From positions 62,001 through 126,000 of the forward strand of contig AODO01000069.1 of the NCBI GenBank assembly GCA_000341795.1: a stretch of DNA of 64,000 bases. Reading direction: 5' to 3'. Each line of letters begins with the position of its first letter. The first letter of the stretch is position 1. Source of the stretch: Rhodococcus triatomae BKS 15-14. Its GTDB lineage: Bacteria > Actinomycetota > Actinomycetes > Mycobacteriales > Mycobacteriaceae. Under the pieces are notes generated by a model. The model was not told where the DNA came from and made no database searches. It saw only the letters and a list, made by a program, of their open reading frames with translations. The translations under genes were made by a program, and so were the position numbers. Positions 1-12,498 of the stretch are shown here, in pieces.

Positions 1-431
1 GGGCCCGGCGCGGCGTTGGCGTCGGGCAGGCCCGCGAAGGACGCCACGGTGACGTTGCCGATCCCCGCGATGAGCAGCACGCCGAAGCCGACTCCGGCGA
101 CGACGGCCGCGACCCGCTGTCCGCGCAGTGTCTCGACCAGGGAATCGGACGAGTCGACACCGACGAGCATGAGTACGAACAGGAACAGCATCATGACCGC
201 GCCGGTGTACACGACGATCTGCACGACACCGAGGAACAGCGCGTCCTGCGCGATGTAGAAGAAGGCGAGCAGGATCATCGTCATCGCGAGGAAGATCGCC
301 GAGTACACGGCCTTGGTAGCGCACACGACACCGAGCGCACCGATCACGCAGAGTGTCCCGAGGATCCAGAACTGCACGGCCTCACCGGTGCTGGTGCGGG
401 TCAGCTCCTGGGCGAGAAGGTCGACGGTCAC
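1..431 (-). CDS. nuoJ: NADH-quinone oxidoreductase subunit J, 3' part missing
   Basis: Membrane subunit of the proton-pumping arm of complex I. Translation from a GTG at 431 gives a protein that begins [12 protein letters not shown] and then shows strongly hydrophobic helices (for example [16 protein letters not shown] and [21 protein letters not shown]), the usual NuoJ pattern. About 143 residues are visible before the window edge cuts the gene. The GTG start overlaps the TGA stop of nuoI (GTGA), so the two are probably translationally coupled. It continues the nuo operon, and nuoK to nuoN would be expected beyond the left edge. The identity rests on operon order plus the helix pattern. Confidence 0.93.
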   Translation of the reverse strand, partial: MTVDLLAQELTRTSTGEAVQFWILGTLCVIGALGVVCATKAVYSAIFLAMTMILLAFFYIAQDALFLGVVQIVVYTGAVMMLFLFVLMLVGVDSSDSLVETLRGQRVAAVVAGVGFGVLLIAGIGNVTVASFAGLPDANAAPG

Positions 432-979
432 GGCTCCTCACCCCGCTCGACACCGTCGGTCCGGGACGCCTGCGGAGCAATCCGCCCCCCGTAGTAGTCC
501 TCGTCGGTGGCGCCGGGCGCCATGTCGTGCGGCGGCGGTGCCATGCCGGGTTCGAGCGGGGCGAGCAGTCGATCCTTGCCGAAGATGAGGTCGGCGCGGT
601 TGTCGTCGACGAGTTCGTCGTAGCTGTCGGTCATGGTCAGGGCCCGGGTGGGGCAGGCCTCGATGCACAACCCGCAGCCGATGCATCGCAGGTAGTTGAT
701 CTGGTAGACGCGCCCGTACCGCTCACCCGGCGAGTAGCGTTCGTCCTCCGTGTTGTCGGCGCCCTCGACGTAGATCGCGTCGGCCGGGCACGCCCACGCA
801 CACAGTTCGCACCCGATGCACTTCTCGAGCCCGTCGGGATACCGGTTGAGCTGGTGGCGCCCGTGGTAGCCGGGTGCGGTCGGCGGGCGCTGTTCGGGAT
901 ACATCTCGGTGTTCGGTTTCTTGAACATCGTCGAGAACGTGACACCGAACCCGGAGACCGAATCGAAGAATCTGGTCAT
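428..979 (-). CDS. nuoI: NADH-quinone oxidoreductase subunit I (2x[4Fe-4S] ferredoxin-like)
   Basis: Peripheral-arm complex I subunit of 183 aa that carries electrons through two [4Fe-4S] clusters (N6a and N6b in the known enzymes) toward NuoB. Both ligand sets are visible: [12 protein letters not shown] and [12 protein letters not shown]. The ATG at 979 overlaps the nuoH stop as ATGA; the open frame runs further upstream but is only the shadow of nuoH. The C-terminal tail is Pro/Met-rich, as in actinobacterial NuoI. Its stop overlaps the nuoJ start. Confidence 0.97.
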   Translation of the reverse strand: MTRFFDSVSGFGVTFSTMFKKPNTEMYPEQRPPTAPGYHGRHQLNRYPDGLEKCIGCELCAWACPADAIYVEGADNTEDERYSPGERYGRVYQINYLRCIGCGLCIEACPTRALTMTDSYDELVDDNRADLIFGKDRLLAPLEPGMAPPPHDMAPGATDEDYYGGRIAPQASRTDGVERGEEP

Positions 980-2289
980 GACGGACCTCCCGACACTCGC
1001 TCGAACGTGGGCAGGCTCTGGCCCGGCAGCGGGGGCACGGGGAACCCGCCCGCCATGGGATCGAACGGCACCGCCGTTGCGGGATCGAACTGCTCGCCCA
1101 CCGGCGTTTCGGCGACGACGGCACCGCTTCGCCTCCGCCGCAGGATGTTCCATGCCAGTGCGGCCAGGCCGAGGGCCACGATCACGCCACCGACGACGAG
1201 GGTGACGGCGCGGGCGTCGTGACCCTCCATGCGCAACGCCTTCGCGGTGGCCACCAGCATCACCCAGACCAGGGACGCCGGGATGAGCACCTTCCAGCCG
1301 AGGTTCATGAACTGGTCGTAGCGCAGTCGCGGCAGGGTCGCGCGCAGCCAGATGAACACGAAGAGGAAGGCCCACACCTTCGCGACGAACCAGAGCACCG
1401 GCCACCATCCGCTGTTGGCGCCGTCCCAGAGGCTGATCGGCCACGGCGCGTGCCATCCGCCGAGGAACAGGGTCGTCGCGAGCGCGGAGACGGTGACCAT
1501 GTTGATGTACTCGGCGAGCATGAACATCGCGAAACGGAGCGAGGAGTACTCGGTGTGGAAGCCGCCGACGAGTTCGCCTTCCGCCTCGGGCAGGTCGAAC
1601 GGCGCCCGGTTCGTCTCGCCGACCATGGAGGTCACGTAGATCAGGAAGGACGGCAGCAGCAGGAAGACGTACCAGGTTCCGACCTGCGACTCGACGATCC
1701 CGGAGGTGCTCATGGTGCCCGCGTCGAGGAAGACCGCCGCGAACGACAGGCCCATCGCGACCTCGTAGGAGATGACCTGCGCGGTGGAACGCAGGCCACC
1801 GAGCAGCGGGTACGTCGATCCGGAGGCCCAGCCGGCGAGCACGATGCCGTACACGCCGACGGAGGTGACGGCCAGGACGTACAGGACGGCGACCTGCAGG
1901 TCGGTGAGCTGCAGCGGGGTGCGGTGCCCGAAGATCGACACCTCCGGGCCGAACGGGATGACGGCGAACGCCATGATCGCGGGGACGATCGAGATGATCG
2001 GGGCCAGCAGGTACACGGGTTTGTCGACCCCTGCGGGGACGATGCCCTCCTTGAGCGCGAGCTTGATGCCGTCGGCGAGGGACTGCAGGGTGCCGCGCGG
2101 CCCGACCCGGTTGGGACCGACGCGCATCTGCATCCACGCCATGATCTTGCGTTCGGCGAGCAGGGCGATCAGCGGTGTCAGGATCAGGAAGGCGAAGATC
2201 GCGACAGCCTTCACGACGACCAGCCACCAGGGGTCGTGGCCGAACGCGGACAGGTCGGTGCCTGCGGCGAGAACGAGACCGGAGGTCAC
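976..2289 (-). CDS. nuoH: NADH-quinone oxidoreductase subunit H
   Basis: 437-aa membrane subunit at the quinone-binding junction of complex I. It has about eight to nine hydrophobic helices. The conserved loop with [20 protein letters not shown] follows the first helix, and the acidic quinone-side loop [20 protein letters not shown] lies in the middle. The C-terminal ~70 residues form a hydrophilic Pro/Ala-rich extension beyond the ~330-aa core, as seen in mycobacterial NuoH. It starts at an ATG overlapping the nuoG TGA and ends inside the nuoI start. Confidence 0.97.
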   Translation of the reverse strand: MTSGLVLAAGTDLSAFGHDPWWLVVVKAVAIFAFLILTPLIALLAERKIMAWMQMRVGPNRVGPRGTLQSLADGIKLALKEGIVPAGVDKPVYLLAPIISIVPAIMAFAVIPFGPEVSIFGHRTPLQLTDLQVAVLYVLAVTSVGVYGIVLAGWASGSTYPLLGGLRSTAQVISYEVAMGLSFAAVFLDAGTMSTSGIVESQVGTWYVFLLLPSFLIYVTSMVGETNRAPFDLPEAEGELVGGFHTEYSSLRFAMFMLAEYINMVTVSALATTLFLGGWHAPWPISLWDGANSGWWPVLWFVAKVWAFLFVFIWLRATLPRLRYDQFMNLGWKVLIPASLVWVMLVATAKALRMEGHDARAVTLVVGGVIVALGLAALAWNILRRRRSGAVVAETPVGEQFDPATAVPFDPMAGGFPVPPLPGQSLPTFERVSGGPS

Positions 2290-4718
2290 GACGTCACCCC
2301 TTCGCCGGGTCGTGCGGGCCTGATCCGCACGAGCGCGCCGACCGTGACGCCGAGCTCACGGTGCACGGCACCGCCCGGCGAGTTCAGTGGCAGCCACACC
2401 ACCCGCTCGGGCAGGTCGGTCACGACGACGGGGAAGCTGACCGATCCGCGGTCGGTGCTCACGACGAGGGCTCCTCCGTCCGGGCACCCGATCTCGTCCG
2501 CGGTGCCCGCGGAGATCCGCGCGACCGGACGGTGCGCCGTGCCCGCGAGGTGTGGTTCGCCGTCCTGCATCCGGCCGGCGTCGAGCAGCATTCGCCACCC
2601 GGCGAGGACCGCTTGCCCGGGACCCGGGGTGCGTGGATCGGGGGGCGCGGTCGACGGGTCGGCGGCGGTGGCGCCGTCCCAGTGCCCGACGACGGCCAGT
2701 TCGGCCCGCGCTGCGGCCACGTCGGGCAGGTCCACGGGTTCGCCCATCTCGGCGGCGAGTGCGTGCAGCACCCGCAGATCCGGCATCGCGCCGGTGCCGG
2801 TGAGGGCGACGCCGAAGGTGCGGTCGCGGCCCTCCCAGTCGAGGAAGCTGCCTGCCTTCTCCGCGACCGGGGCCACCGGGAACACGACGTCGGCGAGTTC
2901 GGTGACCTCGCTGTGCCTCACCTCCAGTGACACCACGAATCCCGCCGTGCGCACCGCCTCGCGCGCGGAAGCCGGGTCGGGCAGGTCGCCCGGTTCGACA
3001 CCTGCGATCACCAGGGCACCGATCGTTCCGGCCCGTGCCGCCGCGAGAATGCCGTCGGTGTCCCGGCCGGGGGCGGCGGGCAGGTCGGTCTTCCACCGGG
3101 CCCCGACGCGGCTGCGGGCATCGGCGACCGCGACCGGGTGCCCGCCGGGCAGCAACGACGGCGCCGCGCCCGCCTCGACGGCGCCTCGCTCACCGGCCCG
3201 GCGCGGGATCCACGCGACCCGCGCGCCCGTCGCGTCGGCGAGTTCGCAGACCGCACTGAGTGTTCCGGGAACCGCCGCGGCCCGTTCACCGACGAGGATC
3301 AGCGCTCCCGGCTCCCGCATCGCCTCGTCGTCACGCAGCGATTGCAGCGCCGCGGGCTCGCCACCGGGCCCCGTCTGCAGCAGCCGACCGGCGAGCTTCT
3401 CCAGCCCCCGGCTCGCGTATGGCGCGACCGAACGCACGGTCAGGCCGCGCCGGCGCACCGCCTTGCGCAGCCGCAGGAAGACGATCGGCGACTCCTCCTC
3501 CGGTTCGAGGTTCACCAGCAGCACCGCGGACGCCCTGTCCAGGTCGGCGTAGGTCACGTCCATCCGGCGACCCGCGACCCGGGCGGTGAGGAACTGCATC
3601 TCCTCGGCCGAGTGCGGGCGGGCGCGGAAGTCTACGTCGTTGGTGCCCAACGCCACTCGGGCGAACTTCGCGTACGCGTAGGCGTCCTCCACGGTGAGAC
3701 GACCGCCGGTGAGGACACCGGCCGCGTCCGCCGCGCGCAGTCCCGTCGCCGCGACCGCGAGCGCCTCCGACCACGACGCGGGTTCGAGTTCCCCGCTCGC
3801 TCCGCGCACCAGTGGGGTGGTCAGGCGATCGTCGGCGGTGGCGTAGGCGAACGCCCACCGGCCCTTGTCGCAGTTCCACTCCTCGTTCACCTCGGGGTCG
3901 TCACCCGCGAGGCGGCGCAACACGGTTCCACGGCGGTGATCGGTGCGCTGCGCGCACCCGGACGCGCAGTGCTCGCAGACACTCGGGCTCGAGACCAGGT
4001 CGAACGGGCGGGCCCGGAACCGGTAGGCGGCGCCGGTCAACGCCCCGACGGGGCAGATCTGCACGGTGTTGCCGGAGAAGTACGACTCGAACGGCTCACC
4101 CTCCCCGATTCCGACCTGTTGCAGTGCGCCGCGTTCGAGCAACTCGATGAACGGGTCACCGGCGACCTGCTGGGAGAACCGCGTGCACCGCGCGCACAGC
4201 ACGCACCGCTCGCGGTCGAGCAGCACCTCCGTGGACAGCGGAATCGGTTTCGGGTAGGTCCGCTTGACGCCGTCGAAGCGGGACTCGCTGCGGCCGTTGG
4301 ACATCGCCTGGTTCTGCAGCGGGCACTCGCCGCCCTTGTCGCAGACCGGGCAGTCGAGCGGATGGTTGATCAGCAGCATCTCCATCACGCTCCGCTGCGC
4401 GCGGTCGGCGTCGGGCGAGGTCAGCTGGGTGTGCACGATCATGCCCTCGGAGACGGTGGTGGTGCACGACGCCATCGGCTTCGGCAACCGCGCCGCGGGC
4501 GCGCCCGGCTCCCGTCCGGGCAGCCACACCTCGACGAGGCACTGGCGGCAGGCGCCGACCGGGTCGAGCAGCGGGTGGTCGCAGAACCGGGGTATCTGGA
4601 TGCCGACCAGTTCGGCGGCCCGGATGACGAGGGTGCCCTTCGGCACGGCGACCTCGGCGCCGTCGATGGTCACCGTCACCAGATCCGCCGGCGCGGACAC
4701 GTTCTCCTGGACGGTCAC
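2286..4718 (-). CDS. nuoG: NADH-quinone oxidoreductase subunit G
   Basis: Large iron-sulfur subunit of complex I, 810 aa, starting at GTG 4718 that overlaps the nuoF stop. The N-terminal [2Fe-2S] domain shows [15 protein letters not shown]. It is followed by the His-ligated cluster motif [16 protein letters not shown] and a further cluster motif [16 protein letters not shown] set followed by a distant Cys ([11 protein letters not shown]) matches the extra N7 cluster known from E. coli and Thermus. The rest is a degenerate molybdopterin-oxidoreductase domain with no catalytic role in this family. Confidence 0.97.
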   Translation of the reverse strand: MTVQENVSAPADLVTVTIDGAEVAVPKGTLVIRAAELVGIQIPRFCDHPLLDPVGACRQCLVEVWLPGREPGAPAARLPKPMASCTTTVSEGMIVHTQLTSPDADRAQRSVMEMLLINHPLDCPVCDKGGECPLQNQAMSNGRSESRFDGVKRTYPKPIPLSTEVLLDRERCVLCARCTRFSQQVAGDPFIELLERGALQQVGIGEGEPFESYFSGNTVQICPVGALTGAAYRFRARPFDLVSSPSVCEHCASGCAQRTDHRRGTVLRRLAGDDPEVNEEWNCDKGRWAFAYATADDRLTTPLVRGASGELEPASWSEALAVAATGLRAADAAGVLTGGRLTVEDAYAYAKFARVALGTNDVDFRARPHSAEEMQFLTARVAGRRMDVTYADLDRASAVLLVNLEPEEESPIVFLRLRKAVRRRGLTVRSVAPYASRGLEKLAGRLLQTGPGGEPAALQSLRDDEAMREPGALILVGERAAAVPGTLSAVCELADATGARVAWIPRRAGERGAVEAGAAPSLLPGGHPVAVADARSRVGARWKTDLPAAPGRDTDGILAAARAGTIGALVIAGVEPGDLPDPASAREAVRTAGFVVSLEVRHSEVTELADVVFPVAPVAEKAGSFLDWEGRDRTFGVALTGTGAMPDLRVLHALAAEMGEPVDLPDVAAARAELAVVGHWDGATAADPSTAPPDPRTPGPGQAVLAGWRMLLDAGRMQDGEPHLAGTAHRPVARISAGTADEIGCPDGGALVVSTDRGSVSFPVVVTDLPERVVWLPLNSPGGAVHRELGVTVGALVRIRPARPGEGVTS

Positions 4719-6064
4719 GTACCGCTCACCTCCGAGGTCAGCGCCGACAGCGCCGGATCGAACGGACAGCCACCCCCGCGGGTCGCTCGGGTCGTGTCGT
4801 GCGGACCGTCGAAGTGGGCGAGGTACTCGCCGCGGAAGTACTTGAGCGAGGAGATGATCGGGCTGGCGGCGGCGTCACCGAGCGCACAGAACGACTTGCC
4901 CGCGATGCCGTCGGCGATGTCGAGCAACAACTCCAGGTCCGCGGGGGTCCCCGCCCCGGCCTCCATCCGCTCCATCACCTGCACCAGCCAGTAGGTGCCC
5001 TCCCGGCACGGCGTGCACTTCCCGCACGACTCGTGGGCGTAGAACTGCGTCCAGCGCAGCACGGCGCGCACCACGCAGGTGGTCTCGTCGAAGATCTGCA
5101 GTGCCTTGGTGCCGAGCATCGAACCGGCCTGGGCGACACCCTCGTAGTCGAGCGGCACGTCGAGGTGTTCCTCGGTGAAGATCGGCGTCGACGACCCACC
5201 GGGTGTCCAGAACTTGAGCCGGTGGCCCGCCCTGATCCCGCCCGCGTAGTCGAGCAGTTCGCGCAGCGAGATGCCGAGTGGCGCCTCGTACTGTCCGGGG
5301 CGCGTGACGTGGCCCGACAGCGAGTACAGCGTGAACCCGGGCGACTTCTCGCCGCCCATCGACCGGAACCACGCGGGTCCGTTGGCGAGGATCGGCGGCA
5401 CGCTGGCGATGGATTCGACGTTGTTGACGACGGTCGGGCTGGCGTAGAGACCGGCGACGGCGGGAAAGGGCGGCCGGAGCCGCGGCTGCCCGCGGCGACC
5501 CTCCAGCGAGTCCAGCAGGGCCGTCTCCTCGCCGCAGATGTACGCGCCCGCGCCCGCGTGCACGACGACGTCCAGGTCGTAGCCGCTGCCGAGGATGTCG
5601 CGGCCCAGGTATCCGGCGGCGTACGCCTCCGCGACGGCGTTCTGCAGGCGCCGCAACACCGGCACCACCTCGCCGCGCACGTAGACGAACGCGTGGTGCG
5701 CCCTGATCGCGTAGGCGGCGATCACGACACCTTCGACGAGCGCGTGCGGTGTCGCGAGCATCAGCGGCATGTCCTTGCAGGTGCCGGGCTCGGATTCGTC
5801 GGCGTTCACGACGAGGTAGTGCGGCTTCCCCGCCTCCGGCGCGTCCGGCGGATCCTGGGGGATGAAGGACCATTTCGTGCCGGTCGGGAAGCCCGCGCCG
5901 CCGCGCCCGCGCAGCCCGGACGCCTTGACGGTGTCGATGACGGCGTCCGGTGTCATGTCCAGCGCGGTGCGCAGTCCCCGGTATCCGTCGTGGCGCTCGT
6001 AGGTGTCCAGTGACCACGACCGCGGCTCGTCCCAGTAGCGGCTCAGCACCGGCGTCAGCGTCAC
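4715..6064 (-). CDS. nuoF: NADH-quinone oxidoreductase subunit F (NADH/FMN-binding)
   Basis: 449-aa subunit that oxidises NADH with FMN and passes electrons to a [4Fe-4S] cluster. Visible signatures are the glycine-rich [13 protein letters not shown] near the N-terminus, the NADH-site segment [14 protein letters not shown] and the C-terminal cluster motif [12 protein letters not shown] with a further Cys in GKSFCALGD. The open frame extends upstream through nuoE, but the GTG at 6064, overlapping the nuoE stop as GTGA, fits the operon's coupling pattern and the family length. Confidence 0.96.
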   Translation of the reverse strand: MTLTPVLSRYWDEPRSWSLDTYERHDGYRGLRTALDMTPDAVIDTVKASGLRGRGGAGFPTGTKWSFIPQDPPDAPEAGKPHYLVVNADESEPGTCKDMPLMLATPHALVEGVVIAAYAIRAHHAFVYVRGEVVPVLRRLQNAVAEAYAAGYLGRDILGSGYDLDVVVHAGAGAYICGEETALLDSLEGRRGQPRLRPPFPAVAGLYASPTVVNNVESIASVPPILANGPAWFRSMGGEKSPGFTLYSLSGHVTRPGQYEAPLGISLRELLDYAGGIRAGHRLKFWTPGGSSTPIFTEEHLDVPLDYEGVAQAGSMLGTKALQIFDETTCVVRAVLRWTQFYAHESCGKCTPCREGTYWLVQVMERMEAGAGTPADLELLLDIADGIAGKSFCALGDAAASPIISSLKYFRGEYLAHFDGPHDTTRATRGGGCPFDPALSALTSEVSGT

Positions 6065-6743
6065 GACTCGCCCCCTTCCGGCCGTGGCAATCGCGGCGCC
6101 GTCAGGCCTCGCTTCCGTGCGACCTCGAGGCCCGCGAGGGTGGCGGCACCGGGTGCGCCCGCGTCGACGGCGCCCGGGCGAGGATCGGGGAACCCGGCGA
6201 GAATGCGCTCGGTCTCGCGGAACGTGCACGGGGGCGCACCCCGGACCGGGGTGACGGTGCCACCCGACCGGAGGGTGTCCACGAGTTCGGTTGCCGTGTC
6301 CGGTGTTTGGTTGTCGAAGAACTCCCAGTTCACCATCACCACCGGTGCGTAGTCGCAGGCGGCGTTGCACTCGACGTGCTCGAGGGTGACGGCGCCGTCG
6401 GGCGTGGTGTGCCCCGGTTCGACTCCGAGGTGCTCACGCAGACGGGTGAGGATCGCATCGCCGCCCATCACGGCGCAGAGGGTGTTCGTGCACACTCCGA
6501 CGAGATGGTCGCCGGTGGGGGTACGGCGGTACATCGAGTAGAAGGTCGCGACCGCGGACACCTCCGCCGCGGTGAGATCGAGCTGGGCGGCGCAGAATTC
6601 GACACCGGAGGCGGTGATGCAGCCGTCCTCCGACTGGACCAGGTGCAGCAGCGGCAACAGCGCCGACCGGGGCTGCGGATACCGGGCCAGGATCTCCTTC
6701 GCGTCCGGTTCGAGGCGTGCCAACGTCTCCTGTGGGTACTCGC

Positions 6744-6747
<4 letters not shown>
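6061..6747 (-). CDS. nuoE: NADH-quinone oxidoreductase subunit E ([2Fe-2S])
   Basis: 228-aa subunit with a thioredoxin-like fold that binds the off-path [2Fe-2S] cluster (N1a). The four ligands appear as VCTNTLC (C-x4-C) and [11 protein letters not shown] (C-x3-C). An ~60-residue C-terminal extension after the cluster (ending in [10 protein letters not shown]) is longer than in E. coli. The GTG at 6747 overlaps the nuoD stop, and its own stop overlaps the nuoF start. Confidence 0.96.
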
Positions 6748-8053
<1,306 letters not shown>

Positions 8054-8054
<1 letters not shown>

Positions 8055-8785
8055 CAGTTGTAGGCCCTCCGCTCGTCCGGTGGCGGGATCTGCGCGCCCC
8101 GGTACTCGACCGGGACACCGCCCAGCGGGTAGTCCTTGCGTTGGGGGTGCCCGTTCCAGTCGTCGGGCATCTCGATCCGGGTCAGCGCGGGATGCCCGTC
8201 GAAGACGATGCCGAAGAAGTCGTAGGTCTCGCGTTCGTGCCAGTCGTTGGTGGGGTACACCGGGTACAGCGACGGCACGTGCGGATCGTCGTCCGGGACG
8301 GACACCTCGAGACGGATCCGGCGCCCCCAGGTCAACGACTGCAACGGGTACACCGCGTGCAGCTCGCGTCCGGGGTCCTGCGGATAGTGCACACCGTTGA
8401 CGCCGAGGCACAGCTCGAACCGCAGCGCGGGCGAGTCGCGCAGCGCCCGCGCGACCGCCACCAGGTGCCGGGCCCGGACGTGGAACGTGATCTCGCCGCG
8501 GAACACCACGACCTTCTCGACCGCCTCGGCAGGTGGCACTCCCCCCGCATCGAGCACCGCGTCGAGTTCGTCGGCCACCTCGTCGAACCATCCCCCGAAC
8601 GGGCGGGTGCTGCTCGGCGGCAGGGTCACGGGTCGCTCGAGGCGACCGTAGCCGGAGGTGTCCCCGGTGCCCCGCACGCCGAACATGCCGCGCCGGACGT
8701 CGATCACGTCCGCCACCCCGCTGTCGTCCGGCGGCGGGCACCCCTCCGGGCCCGCCGTCGCCTCGTTCTCGAACTCGCTGGTCAT
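8054..8785 (-). CDS. nuoC: NADH-quinone oxidoreductase subunit C
   Basis: 243-aa 30-kDa-type subunit of the peripheral arm, separate from NuoD here (fused in E. coli). The family signature [20 protein letters not shown] and the end [12 protein letters not shown] are both present. About 60 N-terminal residues (Gly/Asp/Pro-rich, then [19 protein letters not shown]) precede the core, typical of actinobacterial NuoC. The ATG at 8785 overlaps the nuoB stop as ATGA. Confidence 0.96.
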
Positions 8786-9336
8786 CGCAGCAGCCCCCGC
8801 ATCTCGATGGTGGGGGTCGCGGCCAGCGCCGCCTGCTCGGCGGCACGCACCGCCTCGTCGCGGTTCACGCCGAGCGGCATCTGCTGGATCTTCTCGTGCA
8901 ACGCGATGATCGCGTTGAGGAGCATCTCGGGTCGCGGTGGGCAGCCGGGGAGGTAGATGTCCACCGGCACGAGGTGATCGACGCCCTGCACGATTGCGTA
9001 GTTGTTGAACATCCCGCCCGAGGAAGCGCAGACCCCCATCGCCAGAACCCATTTCGGTTCGACCATCTGGTCGTAGACCTGGCGCAGCACCGGGCCCATC
9101 TTCTGGCTGACGCGTCCGGCGACGATCATCAGGTCGGCCTGCCGCGGTGAGGCGCGGAACGCCTCCATCCCGAACCGGGCGAGATCGTAGCGTCCGGAGC
9201 TGGTGGCCATCATCTCGATGGCGCAGCACGCGAGACCGAACGTCGCGGGCCACAACGAACCCTTCCGCGCGTAGCCTGCGAGCCCCTCGACGGTGGACAG
9301 CAGGAACCCGCTCGGCAACTTCTCTTCGAGACCCAT
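8782..9336 (-). CDS. nuoB: NADH-quinone oxidoreductase subunit B (N2 cluster)
   Basis: 184-aa subunit binding the terminal [4Fe-4S] cluster N2 that reduces quinone. The tandem-cysteine ligand motif ACCAIEMM, the middle Cys in [13 protein letters not shown] and the final Cys in LPGCPPRPE are all visible. It is the first gene after an 80-nt gap below nuoA, the only nuo junction in the window that is not overlapping. Confidence 0.97.
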   Translation of the reverse strand: MGLEEKLPSGFLLSTVEGLAGYARKGSLWPATFGLACCAIEMMATSSGRYDLARFGMEAFRASPRQADLMIVAGRVSQKMGPVLRQVYDQMVEPKWVLAMGVCASSGGMFNNYAIVQGVDHLVPVDIYLPGCPPRPEMLLNAIIALHEKIQQMPLGVNRDEAVRAAEQAALAATPTIEMRGLLR

Positions 9337-9416
9337 GCCGTGACCTCAGCTCCCGTGTCGACCCGATTCGGTGGTACCGCAGCGTGTTCCGGGGTGATCC
9401 GGCGCCCGCGGCGCCG

Positions 9417-9803
9417 TCAGTCCCAGGTGAGACCGCCCCGCCGCCACTCGTAGGCGTAGGCCACCGACACGTTGAAGATGAACAGCGCCATCGCCGCGAG
9501 GCCGAAGGCGCCGAGCGCGTCGAAGTGGACCGCCCACGGGTACAGGAAGACGATCTCGATGTCGAAGATGATGAACAGCATGGCGGTCAGGTAGTACTTC
9601 ACCGGAATACGCTGCCCGGTGGCCCCACCGATCCCGCTGCCATGCCGGTCCGGTTGCGAGGTCGGCTCGATCCCGCACTCGTACGCCTGCAGTTTCGCCC
9701 GATTGTGGCGTCGCGGCCCGACGACGGACGCCACCAGGACGGAGAACACCGCGAACACCACCGCGATCGCCCCGAGCACGAGGATCGGCATGTAGACGTT
9801 CAT
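9417..9803 (-). CDS. nuoA: NADH-quinone oxidoreductase subunit A
   Basis: 128-aa membrane subunit with three hydrophobic helices and the family loop [15 protein letters not shown] between helices 1 and 2. [13 protein letters not shown] follows in the second helix. It is the first gene of the operon, so the nuo promoter should lie between 9804 and 10184. An alternative longer frame through this region (9346-10146, another phase) has no family resemblance and is not used. Confidence 0.96.
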   Translation of the reverse strand: MNVYMPILVLGAIAVVFAVFSVLVASVVGPRRHNRAKLQAYECGIEPTSQPDRHGSGIGGATGQRIPVKYYLTAMLFIIFDIEIVFLYPWAVHFDALGAFGLAAMALFIFNVSVAYAYEWRRGGLTWD

Positions 9804-10184
9804 CGCTCTCCCATCCGGGCGGGAGTGCCGGCCGAACCGAACGGGAACCGGCGGCAGCAGGGCACCGGCCGGCGAACCGCCGACCCTGCCGTCCGTCCTG
9901 CTCGATCCGCCTCATGACCTGCTCCCTGGTCCGACGCATGCACTGAGCGGTCCAGCAACCGCGGGAGCGGAGTGATCGGCCGACATGCTCCGGGCACGTC
10001 CGCTCCTTGGAGCCGAACATACCCCCGGCCGCGCATGCGTGTGAGCCACGACACTCCTGGACCGGCTGCAGAATGACAGCGGACGCCGACGGGCGCCGAA
10101 TCGACGACGCCGTGGGGTGGAGCGCCGGGCGCCGGCGCCGATACACTGGTCGCCCACTGTAGTGATCGATAGTTAGGCGGGCCG
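9804..10184. other. 381-nt intergenic region upstream of nuoA and the TetR gene
   Basis: Divergent spacer between nuoA (minus) and the TetR gene (plus). It must hold the promoter of the nuo operon and that of the regulator. A short inverted repeat CACTGTAGTG lies at about 10155-10164, about 20 nt before the TetR start, and AGGCGGG just upstream of 10185 is a fair ribosome binding site. No convincing ORF, Crp-type site or strong -35/-10 pair could be named by eye. Confidence 0.5.
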
Positions 10185-10865
10185 ATGTCCGAATCAGGGC
10201 GCCCTGCGGCCGAGAACGGCGTGGTCGGCAATCCCGGCTGGCGGCGCATGGACCCGCCCGAGTTGTCCCCGATGCTCACCCACGCGCTCGACCTCTTCTA
10301 CGAGAACGGTTTCCACGGCACGTCGGTGCGCGACATCGCGGGCAGGGTCGGGGTCGCCATCCCGTCGTTGTACTACCACCACGGAAACAAGGAAGGTGTC
10401 CTCCTCGCACTGCTCGAGTACTCGACCAGCGACATGCTGGCGCGGGCCCACGCCGCGGACGCGGACGGCGGCGGCGACCCGGTGCAGCGGATGTCCAACG
10501 TCGTCGAGGCGATCGTGCTGCGGATGACGACGAGGGCACGCCTCGCGGCCCTGGAGGGAGAGGTCCGGTACCTGAGTCCGGAGAACCGGCTCCGCTACCG
10601 CGTCATCCGGAAGGAGATCGAGGACCTCGTCCACACCATCGTCGTCGACGGGAACGAGCAGGGACTGTTCTACACGTCGGACACGGCGGAGACGACGCGT
10701 GCGGTGCTGTCGATGTGCCAGGCGATCCCCCGGTGGTTCCACGCCGAGGGCCGGATGTCCCCGGCGATCGTCGCCGCAAAGTACGTCGAGATCGCCCTGA
10801 CAACGGTCGGCTACGTCTCGACCGCCGATCCGAGAAGGCGTCCTCGCGCGAAGCGCGCCAGGTAG
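10185..10865 (+). CDS. TetR family transcriptional regulator (KstR2-like C-terminal domain)
   Basis: 226-aa DNA-binding regulator. The TetR helix-turn-helix lies at about residues 30-75 (FYENGFHGTSVRDIAGRVG, then SLYYHHGNKEGVL). The ligand-binding half contains GEVRYLSPENRLRYRVIRKE and ends in a basic tail (RRRPRAKRAR). The C-terminal domain resembles the type found in KstR2-like regulators that sense acyl-CoA compounds; this is inferred from pattern only. It converges on the acyl-CoA ligase gene with a 22-nt gap, so the ligase cluster is a plausible target. Confidence 0.88.
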   Translation: MSESGRPAAENGVVGNPGWRRMDPPELSPMLTHALDLFYENGFHGTSVRDIAGRVGVAIPSLYYHHGNKEGVLLALLEYSTSDMLARAHAADADGGGDPVQRMSNVVEAIVLRMTTRARLAALEGEVRYLSPENRLRYRVIRKEIEDLVHTIVVDGNEQGLFYTSDTAETTRAVLSMCQAIPRWFHAEGRMSPAIVAAKYVEIALTTVGYVSTADPRRRPRAKRAR

Positions 10866-10887
10866 GCGCCTCGCGTCGGGCTCCCCG

Positions 10888-12435
10888 CTACGTCCTCGTG
10901 GGATCGGCTGCGTACCTGTCGCGCAGTTCGCGCTTGAGGATCTTCCCCGTGGCCCCCAGGGGCAGGGCCTCGACAACGTCGATGGTCTTCGGGCACTTGT
11001 AACCCGCGAGGCGTTCCCGCAGGAAGGCGGACAGTTCCCGGGAGTCGATCGACTCCCCCGGGCCGGCGACGACCACGGCCTTGACGGCCTCCCCCCACGT
11101 CGGGTCGGGTACCCCGATGACGGCCACCTGCGAGACGCCGGGGAACTCGGCGATCACCGACTCGACCTCGATCGGATACACGTTCTCGCCGCCGCTGATG
11201 ATCATGTCCTTGATCCGGTCGGTGATGTAGAGGTATCCGTCCGCGTCGAACCGCCCGACGTCGCCGGTGTGGAACCAGCCGTCGGCATCGACGGCCAGCG
11301 CCGTCTCGTCGGGCCGGTTGAAATAGCCCCTCGTGTTCTGCGGCGAGTGCACGCAGATCTCCCCGACCTCGCCCGCCCCGGCGCGCTCGCCGGACTCGGG
11401 TCGCACCAGCTTGATCCGCACCCAGGGATACGGCTTGCCGACCGAGCGCAGCAGGTGCACCCGGTCGCCGTCGACGCTGTGGTCGGCGGCGTCCAGCTGC
11501 GTCACCGCACCGTGGGTCTCGGTGAGTCCGTACACCTGGAACAGCGGCCGTCCGAAGGTCGTCTGCGCCCGCCTGAGCACCGCGGGAGTGATCGGGGACG
11601 ATCCGTAGGCGACAGATCGCAGCGAGTCGAGGTCGCGGTCGGCCGCACCGGGCACCTCGACGAGCATGCCGATGACGGACGGTACGAGGAACGTGTTGGT
11701 GACCCGATGATGCTCGAGGTCGTCGAGCAGCGAGGCCGGCGTGAACTCGGGCACGATGACGTTGTGGGCGCCGTTGGCCAACCCGACCAGCACCCAACCG
11801 AGCCCACCGATGTGGAACAGGGGCATGGCGCACAGGCTCACCGAGGATTCGTCGAACCCCCAGGGCCCACCGGTCTGCGTGCACGCACCCAGGTTCGCGT
11901 TGGATCCGAGCACCCCTTTCGGCTTGGCCGTGGTGCCGGACGTGTACAGCTGCAGGACCGTCTCGTCGGCGCCGCCGGTCCAGCCGGGGTCACTGTCGTC
12001 GGCGGACGACAGCAGTGCCTCGTATCCGTCGTCGCCGTCACCGTCGATCCGGACTACATGCCGCAACGACGGCACGCCGGCCCGGATCTCCTCGACAACG
12101 GCGTCGAAGGTGCTGCGGTGGAACAGAACCCGCACCTCCGCATCGGCGAGGACCTCGGCGAGCTCGGCGGCGGCGAGGCGCCAGTTGGCCGGGACGGTCA
12201 CGGCGCCCACCTTGGCGGCGGCCAACACGACCTCGACGACCTGCGGCGTGCTTCGATCCAGAACGGCAACGCGCGTGCCGGGCTCGACACCGAGCCCGGC
12301 GAGCACGTTCCCGAGGCGGTTGGTGCGGTCGTCGAGTTCTCGGTACGTCACCGAGGTCCCACTGCCGGTCAGAGCGACCGAATCGGGACGTTCGACGGCG
12401 TGCCGACGAGGTTCGTCGGCGAGACGGTAGGTCAT
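10888..12435 (-). CDS. class I adenylate-forming enzyme (acyl-CoA synthetase)
   Basis: 515-aa AMP-dependent ligase, normal length for the family. It would activate a carboxylic acid with ATP and CoA. The phosphate-binding loop LYTSGTTAKPKGV lies near residue 170. The hinge region YITDRIKDMIISGGENVYP is followed by the C-terminal catalytic lysine motif PLGATGKILKRELRD. The substrate cannot be read from the sequence. It is the last gene of a minus-strand set with the SDR and ThDP enzyme (63-nt gap), which suggests it activates an acid produced by that set or by the divergent aldehyde dehydrogenase. Confidence 0.9.
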   Translation of the reverse strand: MTYRLADEPRRHAVERPDSVALTGSGTSVTYRELDDRTNRLGNVLAGLGVEPGTRVAVLDRSTPQVVEVVLAAAKVGAVTVPANWRLAAAELAEVLADAEVRVLFHRSTFDAVVEEIRAGVPSLRHVVRIDGDGDDGYEALLSSADDSDPGWTGGADETVLQLYTSGTTAKPKGVLGSNANLGACTQTGGPWGFDESSVSLCAMPLFHIGGLGWVLVGLANGAHNVIVPEFTPASLLDDLEHHRVTNTFLVPSVIGMLVEVPGAADRDLDSLRSVAYGSSPITPAVLRRAQTTFGRPLFQVYGLTETHGAVTQLDAADHSVDGDRVHLLRSVGKPYPWVRIKLVRPESGERAGAGEVGEICVHSPQNTRGYFNRPDETALAVDADGWFHTGDVGRFDADGYLYITDRIKDMIISGGENVYPIEVESVIAEFPGVSQVAVIGVPDPTWGEAVKAVVVAGPGESIDSRELSAFLRERLAGYKCPKTIDVVEALPLGATGKILKRELRDRYAADPTRT

Positions 12436-12498
12436 CGAGGGTGCTCTCCTGCTTCGTGTTGCCAGTGGAATTCGGCTGCCGCCACCGCGGATGCGCGG

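Noticed and set aside
353-4994. Long plus-strand ORFs opposite nuoI, nuoH and nuoG (353-1222, 1219-3552, 3138-4994)
   Set aside because: Arg/Gly/Asp/His-rich translations with no domain, fully antisense to genes of certain identity; a usual effect of high GC at third codon positions.
10155-10164. CACTGTAGTG inverted repeat before the TetR gene as operator
   Set aside because: Only 4-bp arms; too short to call a site without a second copy.
9346-10279. Minus-strand ORFs over and upstream of nuoA (9346-10146, 9800-10279)
   Set aside because: Other phase than nuoA, low-complexity Arg/Pro/Ser sequence, one of them overlapping the TetR gene; no ribosome site or family match.
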